From: Nautilus pompilius
Lineage: Eukaryota; Mollusca; Cephalopoda; Nautilida; Nautilidae
Reading direction: 5' to 3'
NCBI GenBank assembly: GCA_018389105.1
Contig: JACATO010000330.1
Location: 1,364,001-1,428,000, forward strand
Length of the DNA stretch: 64,000 nucleotides
In this document: piece after piece, positions 25,601 through 40,600 of the stretch
Position numbering within the stretch: position 1 is the first letter of the stretch
Layout of the letters: each line of letters starts with the position of its first letter
Notes under the pieces: model-generated
What the model was told of the DNA's origin: nothing
The model's database searches: none
The model's input: the letters and a program-made list of their open reading frames with translations, nothing else
Translations under genes and position numbers: made by a program

Positions 25601-28600
25601 TCTGTGCATTTTCCTACCAGTAAAGAGTTAAACTGCAAAACTACTATTTACTACTTAGATCCCCCTAAAACCAACAAAAAATACAGCTAGAATTTTTCCT
25701 TTTTTAAAGTTTTAATAAAAATTAAACTTTAATATTAAATATGCATATGTTTATGAAAGGCTATATGTGAAATAACTGACTGACGTGTTGAGAAAAATTT
25801 AGATGTGGTTAATTTAACCAAAATTTTGTTAATCAACCTAAAAAACTGTATAAAATGGACTAAAGACAGCGAAGAAGTCATTTATTATAGAGCCACCATT
25901 TAGCAGTCATACAGTACTTTTTATTTAAATTATAAGGATTGTCCAAGGTTAACCTGAACTTTGTACTCTTGAAAATTGTAAAAGAACAGATTGTTGAAAG
26001 TCTGTAGTAGCAGCATCATCAAGCAACTCCTGCATGAAGTAATGTCACAGATGTGCAAAGCAGTCTAGATAGTTCTAAGATTGCAGCAAAGTGTCTGTGG
26101 AACAGGGTTGTGTAATGAAATTTCTGGTGAAGGAAAATGTAAATTATAGCTAGTAGCTGGTTAGACAAGAGAATGTGACTTTCTCATGCAGAAGTATGCT
26201 TGAGTGGTGCAAAAGCCTTAAAATAGATGAGAATTGGCAATGGGTGATGAATATGCCCGTGAGCAACTAAATTCCCACAAACATTACCCATGCTGATCAG
26301 CTAGTTTTGGAAAAGCCACATCAGTATCCACAATGTTACAGCAGAATTGTGAATCAGTATTGTAAGTGGGGAAAACAGTCATTACCACCCGAAATTCAAT
26401 AAAGCACCAGGAGAGTAACCAAAGAACTCATTTGATCAGAAGATAATTCATGTGACCAGCATGACAGAACACTTTCAATGTTACCAGAGGAAGTGTGATG
26501 ACTTCTTGAACAAGACTGAAATGTAATAAAATGAAGACACACAACCTTGCACTTTAGTCCAAAAGCATGCACTGGCAACAATGAGTTTCCAGAATCAGAA
26601 AATGTAAAATTCAGTTGTCTGCCTTGAAAAAAATCATGACAACATTTAGCAATGTCCAGGATGTGATTTTCTTGCTTGTGATGAAACTATCAGTGCACAG
26701 AACTACAATGATCTATTATACAATGGTGAGATTTAATCAAATGGTATCATTGTTGACCATGCTTTGTCTTCATAGGGCCACTATAACAATTGCAGGGAAA
26801 TGATTAACCATCTCCTCCAAGAGTCCATATTTACTGCCATGTGACTTCCATTTCTTCAGACAACTCAAAGAACAAAATGGGTGGCATCAAGTTTCAACTG
26901 ACAGTGTAAAAGCAGAAGCCTGAAATGTCTGCATGTATGTCCTAAAAAATTCAAATGCTTCTGGTAACAGCAGAATATTGGAACAAAAAGAATTATATAA
27001 ATCTATTAAATACAAGCTCAGTTTCAAAGAGTGAATAGTAGTAGTTTATTTTTTTTTGGTTTTTTTGCATTTAGATAAGTAATGCTACATGTAGAACCTA
27101 TTAATAATGTAGGCAAACATTTTAAGTCCAGGAAATCATTTTTTTTCAGTAAAATCAGGAACTGCAGCAAAATTTCAAATGGAGAAAAATAAAAACAAAA
27201 CCAACTCAGAGCAAGCAGTAAAGCTGAGATTAAGAGCCTGTTTTCTGATAGCCTCTCTTGGTACTCACAGGTCGGTCAGACTGGGAGCTCTCACTACCTT
27301 GATCCTGAGCAGGGCTGCAGGGCTGATTAGAGGCACTCAGATTTTCTAAACCAGTTAAAGGCTGCTGGCGATGGCTGTTGTTTACTATCATTTTCTGCTC
27401 ATGTAAATGCCGCAGTGCCTGTACAAGTAAATTAAAAGTTAGACTCTGCACACATTTAGAATATTCTTCTTTTAAACATTATGAAAACTAATTTTAACAT
27501 TAATGATTCATAAAATAAGCTTGTTGTTCACCTTGATATTTATAACTGTCCTAATTCTGAATTATCACAGTTATAAATTGAGTTTACTTTACCATAGTAT
27601 ATGAACTTTTGCTAGTTTAATAAAATGCTCAGAGAACATGCCATAAACAAAGATGCCAGTTAAATAGCATCTTTTCAAATAAATACTTCATATAAAGAAA
27701 ATTAAATGTTTGGAGACAAGTGTGCACATGTGCATATAGAACTTAATGTACTGTCTTGTCTGTACACATTTAGTGGAGAGAAAAATATACTTTAATAATG
27801 TAGTAATACCTTGTCCAGATGTATAACCGTCTCCCCTAATGAATCCCGGGCAAAGGGAGACTCTGTGCGATTGACAGAAGGTGTGGATAGGGAACTGGCA
27901 TTATCTGCCATTTCTACATAGTCGAACTCGTCATTCATCAGGGATCCATTTCTGTTCATTGATAGTTGTTGACTCTTCTTCTGAATCTCTAGTTGCTTCA
28001 CCTGTTTAAGGAAGTCATAATTTCCATCGGTCTCTATAGTAAGTTTTTTTTTTAGCAATTCCATGTGTTCGCATACTTGACAGTTTATGGCCGTTCTTAA
28101 GCACAGAAAGCAACACTGAACATTAAAAAAAATAAACTCCAGACTAAATGCTATACAAACACTAAAAATTCATTAACATCTATACAAGTTTTATTTACTT
28201 ATAAATGTTGATTTGATCAATCAACTTAGAATTTAAGTGATAGGCATTCATTAATATTTCATATATATATATAAGTTCAGAATGTCTGGAGCTTTGCATA
28301 TCATGTTATCTGGTAACAATTATATTACTATGCAGGGGTTTAGTTTGTTAAATTTCAAACTAATTTATACTAACATATATTAATATTCTGACTGTTCAAA
28401 GTTTTTTCTAACAATTCTAACATCAGGCTTCTGGCAAACTGTAAAAACTAAACCTAGAGATGCTGCTGCCTGCCTTTAGTGGAAGCATAAAAGGAGAGTT
28501 TAAAAGAATGTGAAAAAGTGGATTAGCATTCTTTAAAAACTTAGGTTGAATACATTCTATTTTGCTAAAAGTTAAAAAAAAAAAACTTTTACTTCTAGAA

Positions 28601-31600
28601 GTATTATTATAGTACCACTAATTTATAAAATAAATGATATTCCTAAAAAATCAATACTGCATTAGCAATGAACACTAAGCTTGCGAGAAAGGCTTCTAAG
28701 TTATTACTTTGGGGAATACTAAGATGCAGGAAACCAAAAATCGACTAGACTCAGTGAAAAATGCCAAGGTTGAGAATTGTTTACAAAGAACAAAACAGAA
28801 GAGAATTCAGGGTGAGTCAGAATTACTTGTACCATGCATTACCTTCATTTCAGAATTCAAATTTGAAGTTTCAGAAATATTCACATAAGCCACTAGACAA
28901 CCAAAGTTATTAGACATTAGTACAAAGTTAGTAGGAGTGAAGTTGCCTCAAACAGGAGATAACTGACATTATATATTCTCCTCCTAGTTGCTTTATTCAG
29001 TAATATATTGATGGCTGTTATCTTTCTATCATTTCCTAGATGTGACTATTGTTAAATCTGTAAATCTTTTCATAAAAATGCTGCTTAAATCTTATTTGGT
29101 AGTTTAATCCACTGTGTTTCACAAAGGTCCAGTACAGAGTACCATGGCCATGTAAGCACTAAGCAATTAATACAGATAAACCAAACCCACAATAAAAACA
29201 GTGAACAGAAGCCTCATGCAAAAGATGGAAAACAAAAAGCAAAAGTATTTTGTTAGTTTAACCAACAAGCATCTGCAAAAACTGAAAGGACAGACAACAC
29301 AGAGGTTATCACCAAGTCACATTATAAAAGCAAGTCTCACTTTGGTTTCCTCCTCTTCAGAAGTGGCAAAGCTTTCACTTGGCGTCAGTTCTGAAGTGGT
29401 ACCAGTGCCTGCCATAGTGGCAGAAGAGGCTGCTAGCCAGGATGGTAGACCCTGTGTGGTAATGGCAGTGAGAGTTTGTTGTTGTTAACTTTGATATGAT
29501 ATCACATGTACACACAAACACACACACAAGGAAATATCTTTTCCCAGTTAATTTATAGGTAATAAATATTCTCCAGCAATACTCATTGGTTTGTTGGTCT
29601 ATCAATATTATGCATTCTATTTTAGAGTTGTAGAAAAACATAAAAAAAAAAGGAAAAGCTTCAGGTGCACAGAAACTGAAACCAGAGCAATCTTTGAAAT
29701 TTTCAACATACACACACTACACATTTAGTATCATAATGAATCTTCAAATAACAACTTAATAAAGAAGATATGATTGAGGAATTGACCATATATCATTATC
29801 CATGCTGCCAGTTCATTTGTTAAGACCACCTTGGGAACAAGCACGAACATGCTGATAAACATGCCATAGTGTCTACAGAAGTTAACAAGGATGTCTCTAG
29901 AGCAGGCAGACATACACTAACAATACTAACTGTAACAAATCACTAGTTAATGCCATTTTTATTTTAAAAAAGAGACTGGGGCACAATATCAAAAACTAAC
30001 TTTTTTTCATACTAATGGATCAAAATATAACATTTTTGAAGTAGTTCATCATGCAATTGCAATCAATTTTAGCATGATGAATTGTTAAAAATACAATATA
30101 CTAACTGTTGAATCTTGGTCAGTTTTATCCTCTAGATTCTTTGAGATGATATCATGAATAGAATAGTGCACTCTCTGACAAAGCTCATCTGTTGTTAGAA
30201 GCTGCAATTCTTGGAAGAGTTCAATAAGAAAGTGTGGACGGCTTTCATTTTGAGATATCAGTGTTGCAACTTCTGAATAAATTGTTTCCTTGAGAGTTTC
30301 AAATGTTGACATTTCTTCATTTTGTACTTCAAATTCTCTGAAGCAAAAAACAAAAACAATTAAATGTTTTAAAAAAATTCTGATTGTCATCTTAAGTCAC
30401 CAAATCTATCAAGATCAAATTATTATATCATTTATAAAAAATGTATAACAAATAAAAACCAAAGAACAAGGTTTTAAACATTTTGCAAAAATTCAGGACC
30501 ACTGATTAAGCTACTGCATTAATTGGAAGCACAGATTTCTTAATAATTTCATAAGGGAAGTGTCTACTAATAAACTTTTATAAAATCAGAGGTGTAATAA
30601 ACATTAAGAAACCAACTCTGCTCATAGCATAATACACTAGTCTAACAAGAAAAGAAAAGTGCAGCAAGTACAATGTACCAAAAGAAACTAAATGTTTTTA
30701 CATTAACTCTGTCAGCAAACAGTTTGTGTGGATTACTTTCACCAGCAAATACACTGAATTGGGAATATTCTAAGAAAACTAACCCAAAATGTGTCATGTG
30801 CAATTGCTGATCATGGAGAGTTCATTCAGTCAGGATTGTAAAGCCTCCTTGAGTTGTTACTGTCTATACTCCATAATGAGATACAAGCCAACTTATGATG
30901 GACATATGCATGCCCAACTGAACTGAGAGCCATCTTTAGGAAAGGCCACCATGGCATCAACACTTAAGCTGTCTGGTTGAACTCGAGAAAAAACACTAAC
31001 ACTTATGACAGAAAATATACAATTTCACTGGTATCATATTCAATGAGGGGGAGGGGAGGGGATCAGATAAAAAAAAAAAACTAAGTGTTTCTGCCTCCTT
31101 TTAACTAATCTAATGTAAATGAAATTTGGAATTGGCACAAACTGCTAAATGTAAGGGGACTATAAGTTACACAACCAAAAGGGAATTGGGGGGGGGTACA
31201 AGCAAAAAGTGTTAGATGCTGCAGAAAATGCATATGGTTCGATGGTTCAAAAAAGACTAGTGTTCATGAATGGGTATGGAATTAGTAAAGAACACTGTTC
31301 TTTATGAATTATTTTGTGAACCAAATTATGTTTTATAAACTGTGTACAAGATAGATTCCATATCTTAAAAACACCAGAAATGAAAAAGAAATTGTGTGTA
31401 TACATGCAAATTCTTGTTGCGACCTTTCAAGTGATTTGTGACTGATAAATTTTGGGGTCATCATTTTAAACCTAAAAGAAATGCACGAGTGAACCCATGA
31501 ATTCTCCACCAAGAAAAAACTTCAAGAAAGTGGACAGCAAGAAAAGTCATGTTCACATGACCAAAATTATTTTGACAGATTTCGTCCCTGAAGGCCATAC

Positions 31601-34600
31601 TGACTATCCATCCATAGTGACACTGCATCACCATACTAAGATATATGGATTACTCAAGAAAGACGTATGTGCAATATAATGTTTTCCAATATGTCTGCCA
31701 GGACCCTTTACATAAGAGCTCATAGTCCAAAGATCAACACAAATGACTTTCATTTGTATCCTGCTTAAAAAAAAAAAAAAGCCTTGAATTGACGACATTC
31801 TCCCTATCAAAACATCCATATTCTGGTGGTTCAAAAACAGCTTGCTGACTAACCCAAGATCTTTGCAAGAAAAGAGTTGTGCATTAGTTTGTTGGCAGTG
31901 GAGCATCAACATGTATGGGTACTTTGTAAAAAATAAGTTATGTCCCTTTTCTGGGGTTAAAGCTATATGTTGAATATCCATAAAACAGTAATGAAATATT
32001 CTATTCTATAAGAATATTGGTGTTTCAACAGATGCAATAGATATCCAGTGCAATGCAGAATAGGTTTACCGACTGTGATGCAGTGACTTCTTTTGTTGAG
32101 CAATACAAACCTTTTGACTTGGGCACCATCTTGCACATCACCAGGCAAGCTTGACAAAGGACTGGAAAAGTTGGTGCTACTGGTGTATGATACAACCCCA
32201 GTGTTACTTCTCTGGTCATGCTGCTGTTTGCAATTGTCTACATCTGTTGTTTTGGCAGTAGACATTCGACTTGGAAATACAGTATTTCTGTTAACAGCTA
32301 CAAGGGAGAAGAGAAAAAAAAAGACCTCACTTTTCCTTTCCATAAAGCATAACTTGAGAAACATACTACTGAGATTGTAAAAATAATTCATGTTTTAAAT
32401 TGATGCACAATTTTATAATAATTTCATGTACACTGTTCAGATGAAATATCTGATTTGTAGTTGCAGAGTAATTGGGACCATTTATGCTCAGAAACATACA
32501 TTTTACGTTGTGTGGGCAGTGCAACCAATTTAGAAAATTAAACATCACTTCCACAGGCAGCATAATAATTCAGACACCAAACTAACTCTTAACAAAGTTA
32601 AACCAGCAAAATAGCTATATAAATCAGTACCTGAATGTTGTCCTTGTGGAGCTGAGTTACCAACTTGGATTTTTTGTACTTTTGACCTGCAAAGAAAGTA
32701 CTTGTATTTTTTTTGTTGTTGTTTTCATTGTTTTGAAACAAATTCTAAAATAGCTGGGCAAAATTAGGTATTGTTCATAAACAAATTCTCCTGTACAGAG
32801 ATAGCCACTAAACTTATACAAATATGATAATTAGAAAGTCCATGAATTTTAAAACTCAAAGCACATTTTAGTCAAATTTTATACTGAATCAGAAACATTT
32901 ATCTTGATTGCAATTAAAGGTTTACAAACAATTGGTTAGATACTTACCTTTTCCTTTTTAACACATCTTCTAATTTCTGCTTCACAAAGGTAGAATTATC
33001 TCTGCTGCTTGATTTCAGATCATCAGGGATGCTTGTTGCATTATTTCTATGAATGGCACCTCTCCATGACAAATCTTCTCCTTGTGAATGAACTGTATTT
33101 GGGGAGTGGGTAGAAACCCGACTGCTATTGACTGGGCTAGTAAGGAAGGACTGCACATCACAGCTTCTCTCAGATCCACTCATGTTGCCTTTCTTCACTC
33201 GACAATGCTTACTGGCAGGAAAGTTAACACAATTATTCACTGGTGGCTCCTGGTTTGACACATGTTGGCTGGCTACTCTGGTTGGACCATTTCTTGAAAA
33301 GATAGGCTGGGTTTGGCCAGAGTATGGTGACACAGATGGGTATGCTAGCAGGTAAGGGTTGTAAAATGGCTGTTGTATAGCCAATCTGGAGGACTGATTT
33401 GTCCCATCAGGAGACTCAACATAGGTTTCCCCACCCTGCACAGCCAAGTACTGCATCTGTCTTTGAAGATTCTGCATTTCTAGCTGTTGCATGGTTATCT
33501 GTTGGTAGCACTGATTTAAACTGATCATCATCTGTTGCTGGAAGATTTGAGTTTGGAAATCTGAGAACTGATTTCCACTGGCAAGATTCATATCTGGAAT
33601 TAAGATTTAAAATTTACAATATCCTTCATTAGAAAAGGTAACTGACTTTACAAGTGTTTTAGCAAAGTGACTATATTTTCAGATAATAGATAATGTTAAT
33701 TACATTTCAGATTTGTGTCTCAATACTTTGAAATAGAACTTCCTGGCATACCTACCCCAACAATTAATTGTCAAAAATAAACTCTTGTACAATACAACAG
33801 AACAAACAAGTGGTGCTATATTTTAAATATTGGTGTACACTACTTAAATAAGATTCTAAAAATTAGCAACAAATCAAAGACTATGATTTGCATAGACAAA
33901 CTATATTTAAGACAAAAGGAGAACTTTTTTCTTGTTCGTTAAATTACTTTCCAAAGGTTAAAAGAATCTAAAATTTATCTCCTTCATAATCTTGGTACTT
34001 GTTTTCAACAGAATACTCTTTTAATTTATTAACACACACCTTAATTTATCCTTTCAAATCTTTAGATTAGCATGAAACTTGTACACAGATTTTCTAACTA
34101 CTTTTTTGTCATAAGTACAAATATTCTGCACTACTGAAGAAGAATTGAAGTATGTCAGTACACTGATAGACTAACCTGAATTGCTACTGTTAATATGAAG
34201 ATGTTGCCGAAGTTGCTGCTGTTCCTGCTGTACTAACTGGTAAGCAGCAGCCAGGTTCTTCATTTGATGCTCTAAGGCAATCAGCGGGCTGTTCCTGCTA
34301 GATGTCTGACCACCACCCTCCTCAGCATCTTGCACAATATCCTCAGCAGCTCTAAAGTTCTATAAAACATTGGTGGAATAAAGAGGATCTTTGAAATAAG
34401 ATTTTTTAAAAAAAAAACTTAAATGAAACTGTATGCATGAATTAAAAAAACAAAAAAGCAACAAAAAGGAGAAAAATTGGCAACCAGTTTGGCAGTACTA
34501 TTTAGAAAACTAGATTAATAATCAGCACTAGCAATTTCACTTTATATTATGTGTATACATTTTGATAAAGTTCATTTTATACTAAAACTCAGTGCACTGG

Positions 34601-37600
34601 GGTAAGTGTCTGATGAACTGCCTTCTCAAAAAAAAAAAAAAGCAGCTAGCAAAAACTGATGATGAAAAGTTTAGCCTGAAGACATTTCATAATGTAAAAA
34701 TAGCAGAGACTATTCATAAGAATCACCAAGCAACAATTTCCAATGTTTCAACAAGGGCTTGAAAACCGCAGTCTCTGCTTTTAACAGCAGAAGCATCATT
34801 CAATAGTAAGTCTTGTTTTTTTTTCTGTTTACTAAGCTCTTGATGATAAACTCAGAATTTAAAGAATTTTCTTAAAAATTTTAATAGATAATGTGAATTG
34901 CCAGAAAATAACAACAATACTCTTCTATTTCTTAGTAGCGCACCAAATTGTGTAAGCAGCAGCAGAATGCATCTAATTGTGCACTCTGACTGTCCTAAAG
35001 TTGGATATCAGTTGAACATTCCTAGCAGAACATCCTTAGAAAAAAAAAAGAACCCACTGATGAAGCTTGTGATGTAAGGTAGTTTGTCTATTAAAGTTTG
35101 TGGTTTGGGATGCTGTAGCACATATCTAAACTTAGCTCATCACACCTGCTGATGACCAGAGTTGTTTACTGAAAAAATATCACTGATTCCAAAAAAACAC
35201 CATCTAATCATTGCTGCAGCTATGCAAACTGAATATCCCCAGTAAAGGCACTAAGATAATACTGACTTCCAGACACTTAAATAGCTAAATGAAACTATCC
35301 TACAGTTTAAAGATAATGGCACAATATAAATAAAATCTGAAGAATTTTTTGTTGCATACATTCTTTAAGTATAAAACATGATGCAATCAACAAGCAAATG
35401 TTAGCTAAATCCAAAAATCATTTTAGCAATTTTTAATATTGTTATTTATTATAATAAAAAATTACAATCTAAATGGCTAACAATACCAGATGAAATGAAC
35501 TATTAGAAGTTGCACTAACCATTGGTTAAAAAAGGCTCAGACTGCTTCCATTTGTGGTACCTATTCCTCAGTAATTTACTTTAAGAAAATGAATATTTAT
35601 ATACTGTAGTTTGGTGAATAAATGTTTTTTTTTTTTTTTTTGGTTAGTTTTATTAAGCACAAAATCAGCAACTATCAATTAACTGATTAATTCTCAACAA
35701 TGAACTAACTATCATAATACATGTCCTGCCTATTGTGATGACAGTGCTTGCACAAACCACATTTTAAAGTTATCATTTCATGTACAGAGAATTCCCAACT
35801 TACATAAGAGTTACGTTCCCAAGAGCCTTACATAAGTTGATTTTCATGTAAATTGGATTCCACACCGTAAACACCATATAAGTACTGTACACCAGCATAA
35901 CATATGCAGATTAAAAATACTGTAACACTTTAGCAACTGGAATTTAAAAATGCATCAGATACAGTAATTAATTTGACATTTATTTATTTTTCCTTAGTTC
36001 CTAATGTTGGCTTACTTACAACAAGGAACTTGGAGGTTGAAGAGACGGTGCCTCCGTTACATTAGAGTGGTGGAAAGAGAAGAGGGTTTCAAGTGGCAGA
36101 GGTTGACGCTTCAGGTACTTCAGGGGAAGTATTAGGAAGTTATCAACCTCATTAATGATGACATCGAGGGTTGATTGAATGGCAGCTCACATCTTTTCTT
36201 TGTAAATGATTCTGTAGCAGGATAATCCATCTTGAATTACCCTGCTAACTTTACCCAGTCTTTCCACGTTCGGATCTATCTCCTCAAGAGCAGTCAGTCC
36301 AGCACCAAACCTCAAGGTTTCGGTTAACCCCTTCATTGCAAACTTCTTTCAATGTTCTTCACGGCACTTCTTCTCAGTCTCCAATTTCATCAGATATTCA
36401 TTCGAGAGCTTCTGTAAATGGCTCTCAAGTAGCATTACCGCATCAACCTCCACCTCCAGCCAGAGTTGATGAGCTAGGTCAACAACTTTTTTGGACACTT
36501 TGTCAACAGTGTCCATAAAGCTCTTGAAGTCATGGATGAACTGAGGGCAGAGTCTCCTCCAGATTCTTTTCATATTCAGTGCCTTGATCTCATCCCACAC
36601 TGCTGCAATGTTTCTGATGGCGTGAAGGATATTGTAGCCTCTCCAGAACACCCTCGGTGTCTTTCCCTTATGGGTAGCCGTTATAGCCTGGGCAAACGTG
36701 TGGCAGAGGTAGTAGACCTTAAATGTTGCAATGACCCTCTGGTCCATTTGGTTGCAAAATGGAAGTGCTATTTGCCGGCATGTACACCACTTTGATGCTT
36801 GGATGGTAATCATTGAGGATTGGTGGATGACCAGGGGCATTATCGAGAATGAAAAATATCCTGAAAGAAATGTTCTTTTCCCTGCAATATTCCTTCAACT
36901 CAGGAATCAGGTAGTCCCAGAACCACTCCTCAAAAGTGTGCCTTTTCACCCAGGCACTGCCATTGGATTTCCATATCACAGGAAAGGAACTTTTACAGAT
37001 GCCCTTGAAGGGCCATGGATTCTCACCACAGTACACTAGCAGAGGCTTGAGCTTGAGATTCCCCACTGCATTGCCCCAAAGTATCAACATAAGGTGGTCG
37101 GTCCTTTGTTGCCTTAAAAATAGGCATAGTCTTCTCCTTCAGAATGTAGGTCCCTTCTAGCATTTTCCCCCAAAATAATCCTGTCTTATCAACATTAACC
37201 ACTTGTTTGGGCAAATACCCTCCCTCATTAATAATCACAGCCAACATAATAGGAAATTATTTGGCCACATCTTCATCAGCAAGTGTGCTCTCACCACTAA
37301 CTTTCACATTATGCAGGTTTGCACGAGCCTTGTACCAATTAAACCATCCAAGACTTGACACAAAGGCCTCAGTTACAGCTTTTAGCACTTTTAAGTCTTT
37401 GTTGAGGCTGAGCAGTGCTTGCCACTGGGTTTGGTCTTCAATCCACAAAGTTAATAATTTTTTCATTTCCTCAATTAAGCCAGAGTGTTGTTTGTAATCA
37501 CTGTTGCTTTCATCGGGGCAAATCCTCATGTTTTTTTTTTTTTATTCTCTCCTTATCCTTCACAATCATGTGTATCGTCAACATGGCCACCTCCGCAGTA

Positions 37601-40600
37601 TGTGCAATGGCAGTTAAACTAAGTCCACTCTCATATTTATTAATAATGTCCACTTTTCCTTCAAGTGTAATTGTTTTATGCTTCTCCAATGCACCAGCAT
37701 CTTTCACATTACTTGTGCTTGCTCATGATTGCAATGGCAAAGTTATGCAAAAATCTTATGCAAAATGGATGCTTACAGATCACCAACATTCGTGATGCAG
37801 ATAAACATGAGAGACTGAGACACAAAGATGCAGTGAGAGGGATTCGAGGGCTAGGCGGCATCCGCCACTGCTGCACAACTACAAGTAGTACCCAAATTCA
37901 CCTGTAGGTAAAAAATTTACGCAGCTCGAATTTTTTTGGTACTTTTCAATGGGCTTTTATGTATCCTTGAATTTATGTATGTTGAGCAATATGTAACCAG
38001 AGGACTTGCTGTATGCTTACTTTAGATTAAGTATCTATTTAAAAAAATCAAGCTTCTAATATATAGTTAAGTCACTAGCATTTGTTAACTGCAACCAAGT
38101 GTGAAAGTCTAATTTACTAATTTATAGTTTTTATTCGGCAGTGACTTAAAGGCAGCATACGCAAATTGAAAAGCCTAATCTCTTTAAAATTTTACATGGA
38201 CATGTTGCAGAATAATTAAGCTACACAAAATGCAGATTTATGGAAAGAGTGGGAAGGTATAATTCTAAATGAAAATATACATCCTTCTCGCACCATAAAA
38301 GTACTTGGAAATTTAAAAAATCTAGCACCAGATTAGCTATGCAACAATTTCTACATAAGGTTATCATGTACCTCTACCTACAGCTTAACTTCAATTTTGA
38401 CTATTTTGGATTTTTTCTTCTTTTTGGGTGAGAAGAGGGAAATAAATGTCAACTAATTACATTTTGAAACTCTAAGTTTGTTAGAATTTATTTATTTTCC
38501 TAAAAAAAAAAAAAAAAGCAATGAAAAGTGTCAGTAAATAATTGTGCAGTACAAAAACTATTAAAATATTTAAAACTGAAATATTTTTTCTAGAAATAAT
38601 AAAACAAATGTGGCTAGCTTATAAAACTTGAACATTCATAAATTAAGACATATATTGCTTTCAAATGAAATTGATATTTGAACATAAAAATATAGAAATC
38701 CCAAAACAAGATGATGAAAGTAACAGAAAATTCAGTACATAAAATGTTTCTATGGAACTAAATGTTCAGCAACCCACCAACAAAATTTTATTTTTTTTCA
38801 TAAAAAAAAAAATTTTCCCAGTTTAGTTTGTTTAGTTGCTACTAATTACAGTAATTACCAAATATGTAAGCAGCACATTCATCAAGAAAATACATGCAAA
38901 CAATCAAGTGAAGCCTTTAAACTCTTATGACTTACCTAGGTGAGAAAGATTCCAACAGTGGAGAGAGAGGAAGAAAAAGACTGGGAGACAGAAAACAGCA
39001 GGGGAAAGGGAAAGAGTTCATGATAATGACAAAAAGAGAATTGTCTAATTCTTTTTACCCCATAACTTTGCATTCTGTTTTAACCAATGTCTGTACTAGC
39101 TTTTTATTTTTCCTTTTCTATTTAATTATGTATTTTTATTAATACATTTTAAACTAGTATGATATTGCTGTTTCACAAATAACAATGTTGGTTTTACTAG
39201 TAGAGATAGTAAGAGCAAGGAGAAAATCTGTCATGAGGAGAGAACTGCACCATGAAGACGCTAAGTAAAGAAAGTCTGTTGACAACAAAAAGCACATTGA
39301 ATCATTGCACAACAGCAGAAAAAAATGACACACCATTTTGTTCAACATTCCAAAAATTTCAAATGTAAATGCAATTTTAAACAATGAACGTTTGAAAGTT
39401 TCAAACAACACACTTTTGTCAAATATCACACACACACAACCTCAGGCTAATGATTTTAGAATTATAGAATTATTATTATAAAGCATTCAATACTTCAAAA
39501 GCAGGCATAAAATAGTTAAAATAAATAAAAAAAATAAAAGCGAGCATGTAGAGAAGTGTAAGTTTGTCTTGGCTTATGCAATTTATAAAGATCCTCCCCT
39601 CTTAAAATTTGAGATGAGTATTATATTTAGTAATTATACTTCAGCACGTAAAAACATTACTCCTTATTTTTCTGTAAGAGCATACTAAGAAAAGCTCAGT
39701 AACTATAAAGTAGAGATCCACTTTATTTAAATGAAGATTAAGCTACTCTTTTCAAAATTTCAAACAAAAACTTTAATTTTCAGATTTATATAGATCTATT
39801 TGATTGCATTAAAACAAGAAAACTATTCTTGAATGTTATTAAATTTATTTTTCCTTCCTATAAACTAGTGTGATGAATGAGAGATGGAAAGTGGTAGTTT
39901 GCAAAGAAATTATTTTCGATGTTTGTTAGACTTCTTTGATTTCTTCCAAAAAAAGAAAAGAAAGAAAGAAAAAAGAAAAATTTAATGTAAAAAAAAGAAA
40001 ACAGGAGGGATCTTACAGTAAAAAGTAAATACTGATGAAAAGTGAGAAGTCTATAATTGCATTAATTAAAGAATTTAGCTATTAATGTTGAAGGCAACAA
40101 ATGCAGTACTAAATTATGATGAATAAATTATGTACAAATATACTAAGTAATAAACTAGGAAAATGTTTTTAACAATTAAAAGTGAATTTTTCAGTTTAAC
40201 CAAATTATAGCTGATGCTTTTTTTAATATACCTCTTGTCGTCTTTTCCTTTGATTGCCATATCCATTAGAAGTACTAACTTCATTCCAATTTTGTTGTTT
40301 TCCTGTGAAATAAAAAAAACAGACACTATTCAGATTTATGCTTTAAAACAACCAAGAATAAAATGTTTTATTTTTTTTATTTTTAAGTATTTTAATAGCA
40401 CATGTAGCAAAATCACTGACTTGTGCATGTAAGGCAAACCTGAAGAAAAAAACCACCAAAATTTAGGTTTGTACAATTCTTACACAATTTTCTTCAACTT
40501 CATTCAGCTCAAACTGTACAAAAACAATGAAACACCAAAGAACTTGGCAGCAATTTGTACTGACTGTAGTTTAATAACCAGTATGTCAGTCAGTCAGTTC

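Larger units (their letters stand above)
24613..27268 (-). other. PCM1 intron between exons 23 and 24
   Basis: 2.7 kb, mostly transposon-derived: piggyBac-like copy B (24710-25631) followed by a mariner relic (about 26090-27000). Confidence 0.8.
34360..40231 (-). other. PCM1 intron between exons 15 and 16, the longest
   Basis: 5.9 kb; holds the Tigger element (35785-38011). Purine-rich tracts lie at about 38940-39040 and 39948-39980. A GT-donor-like site at 38935 has no matching exon. Confidence 0.75.

Noticed and set aside
31963-32391. 142-residue open frame as a separate gene
   Set aside because: It is PCM1 exon 19 read through into both introns.
36731-37039. Open frames on the + strand across the Tigger element
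   Set aside because: They are antisense shadows of the transposase, which is clear on the - strand.
38900-38980. An additional PCM1 exon ending at a CTAG|gtaagt donor
   Set aside because: No upstream acceptor with an open frame; exons 15 and 16 already join in phase 0.
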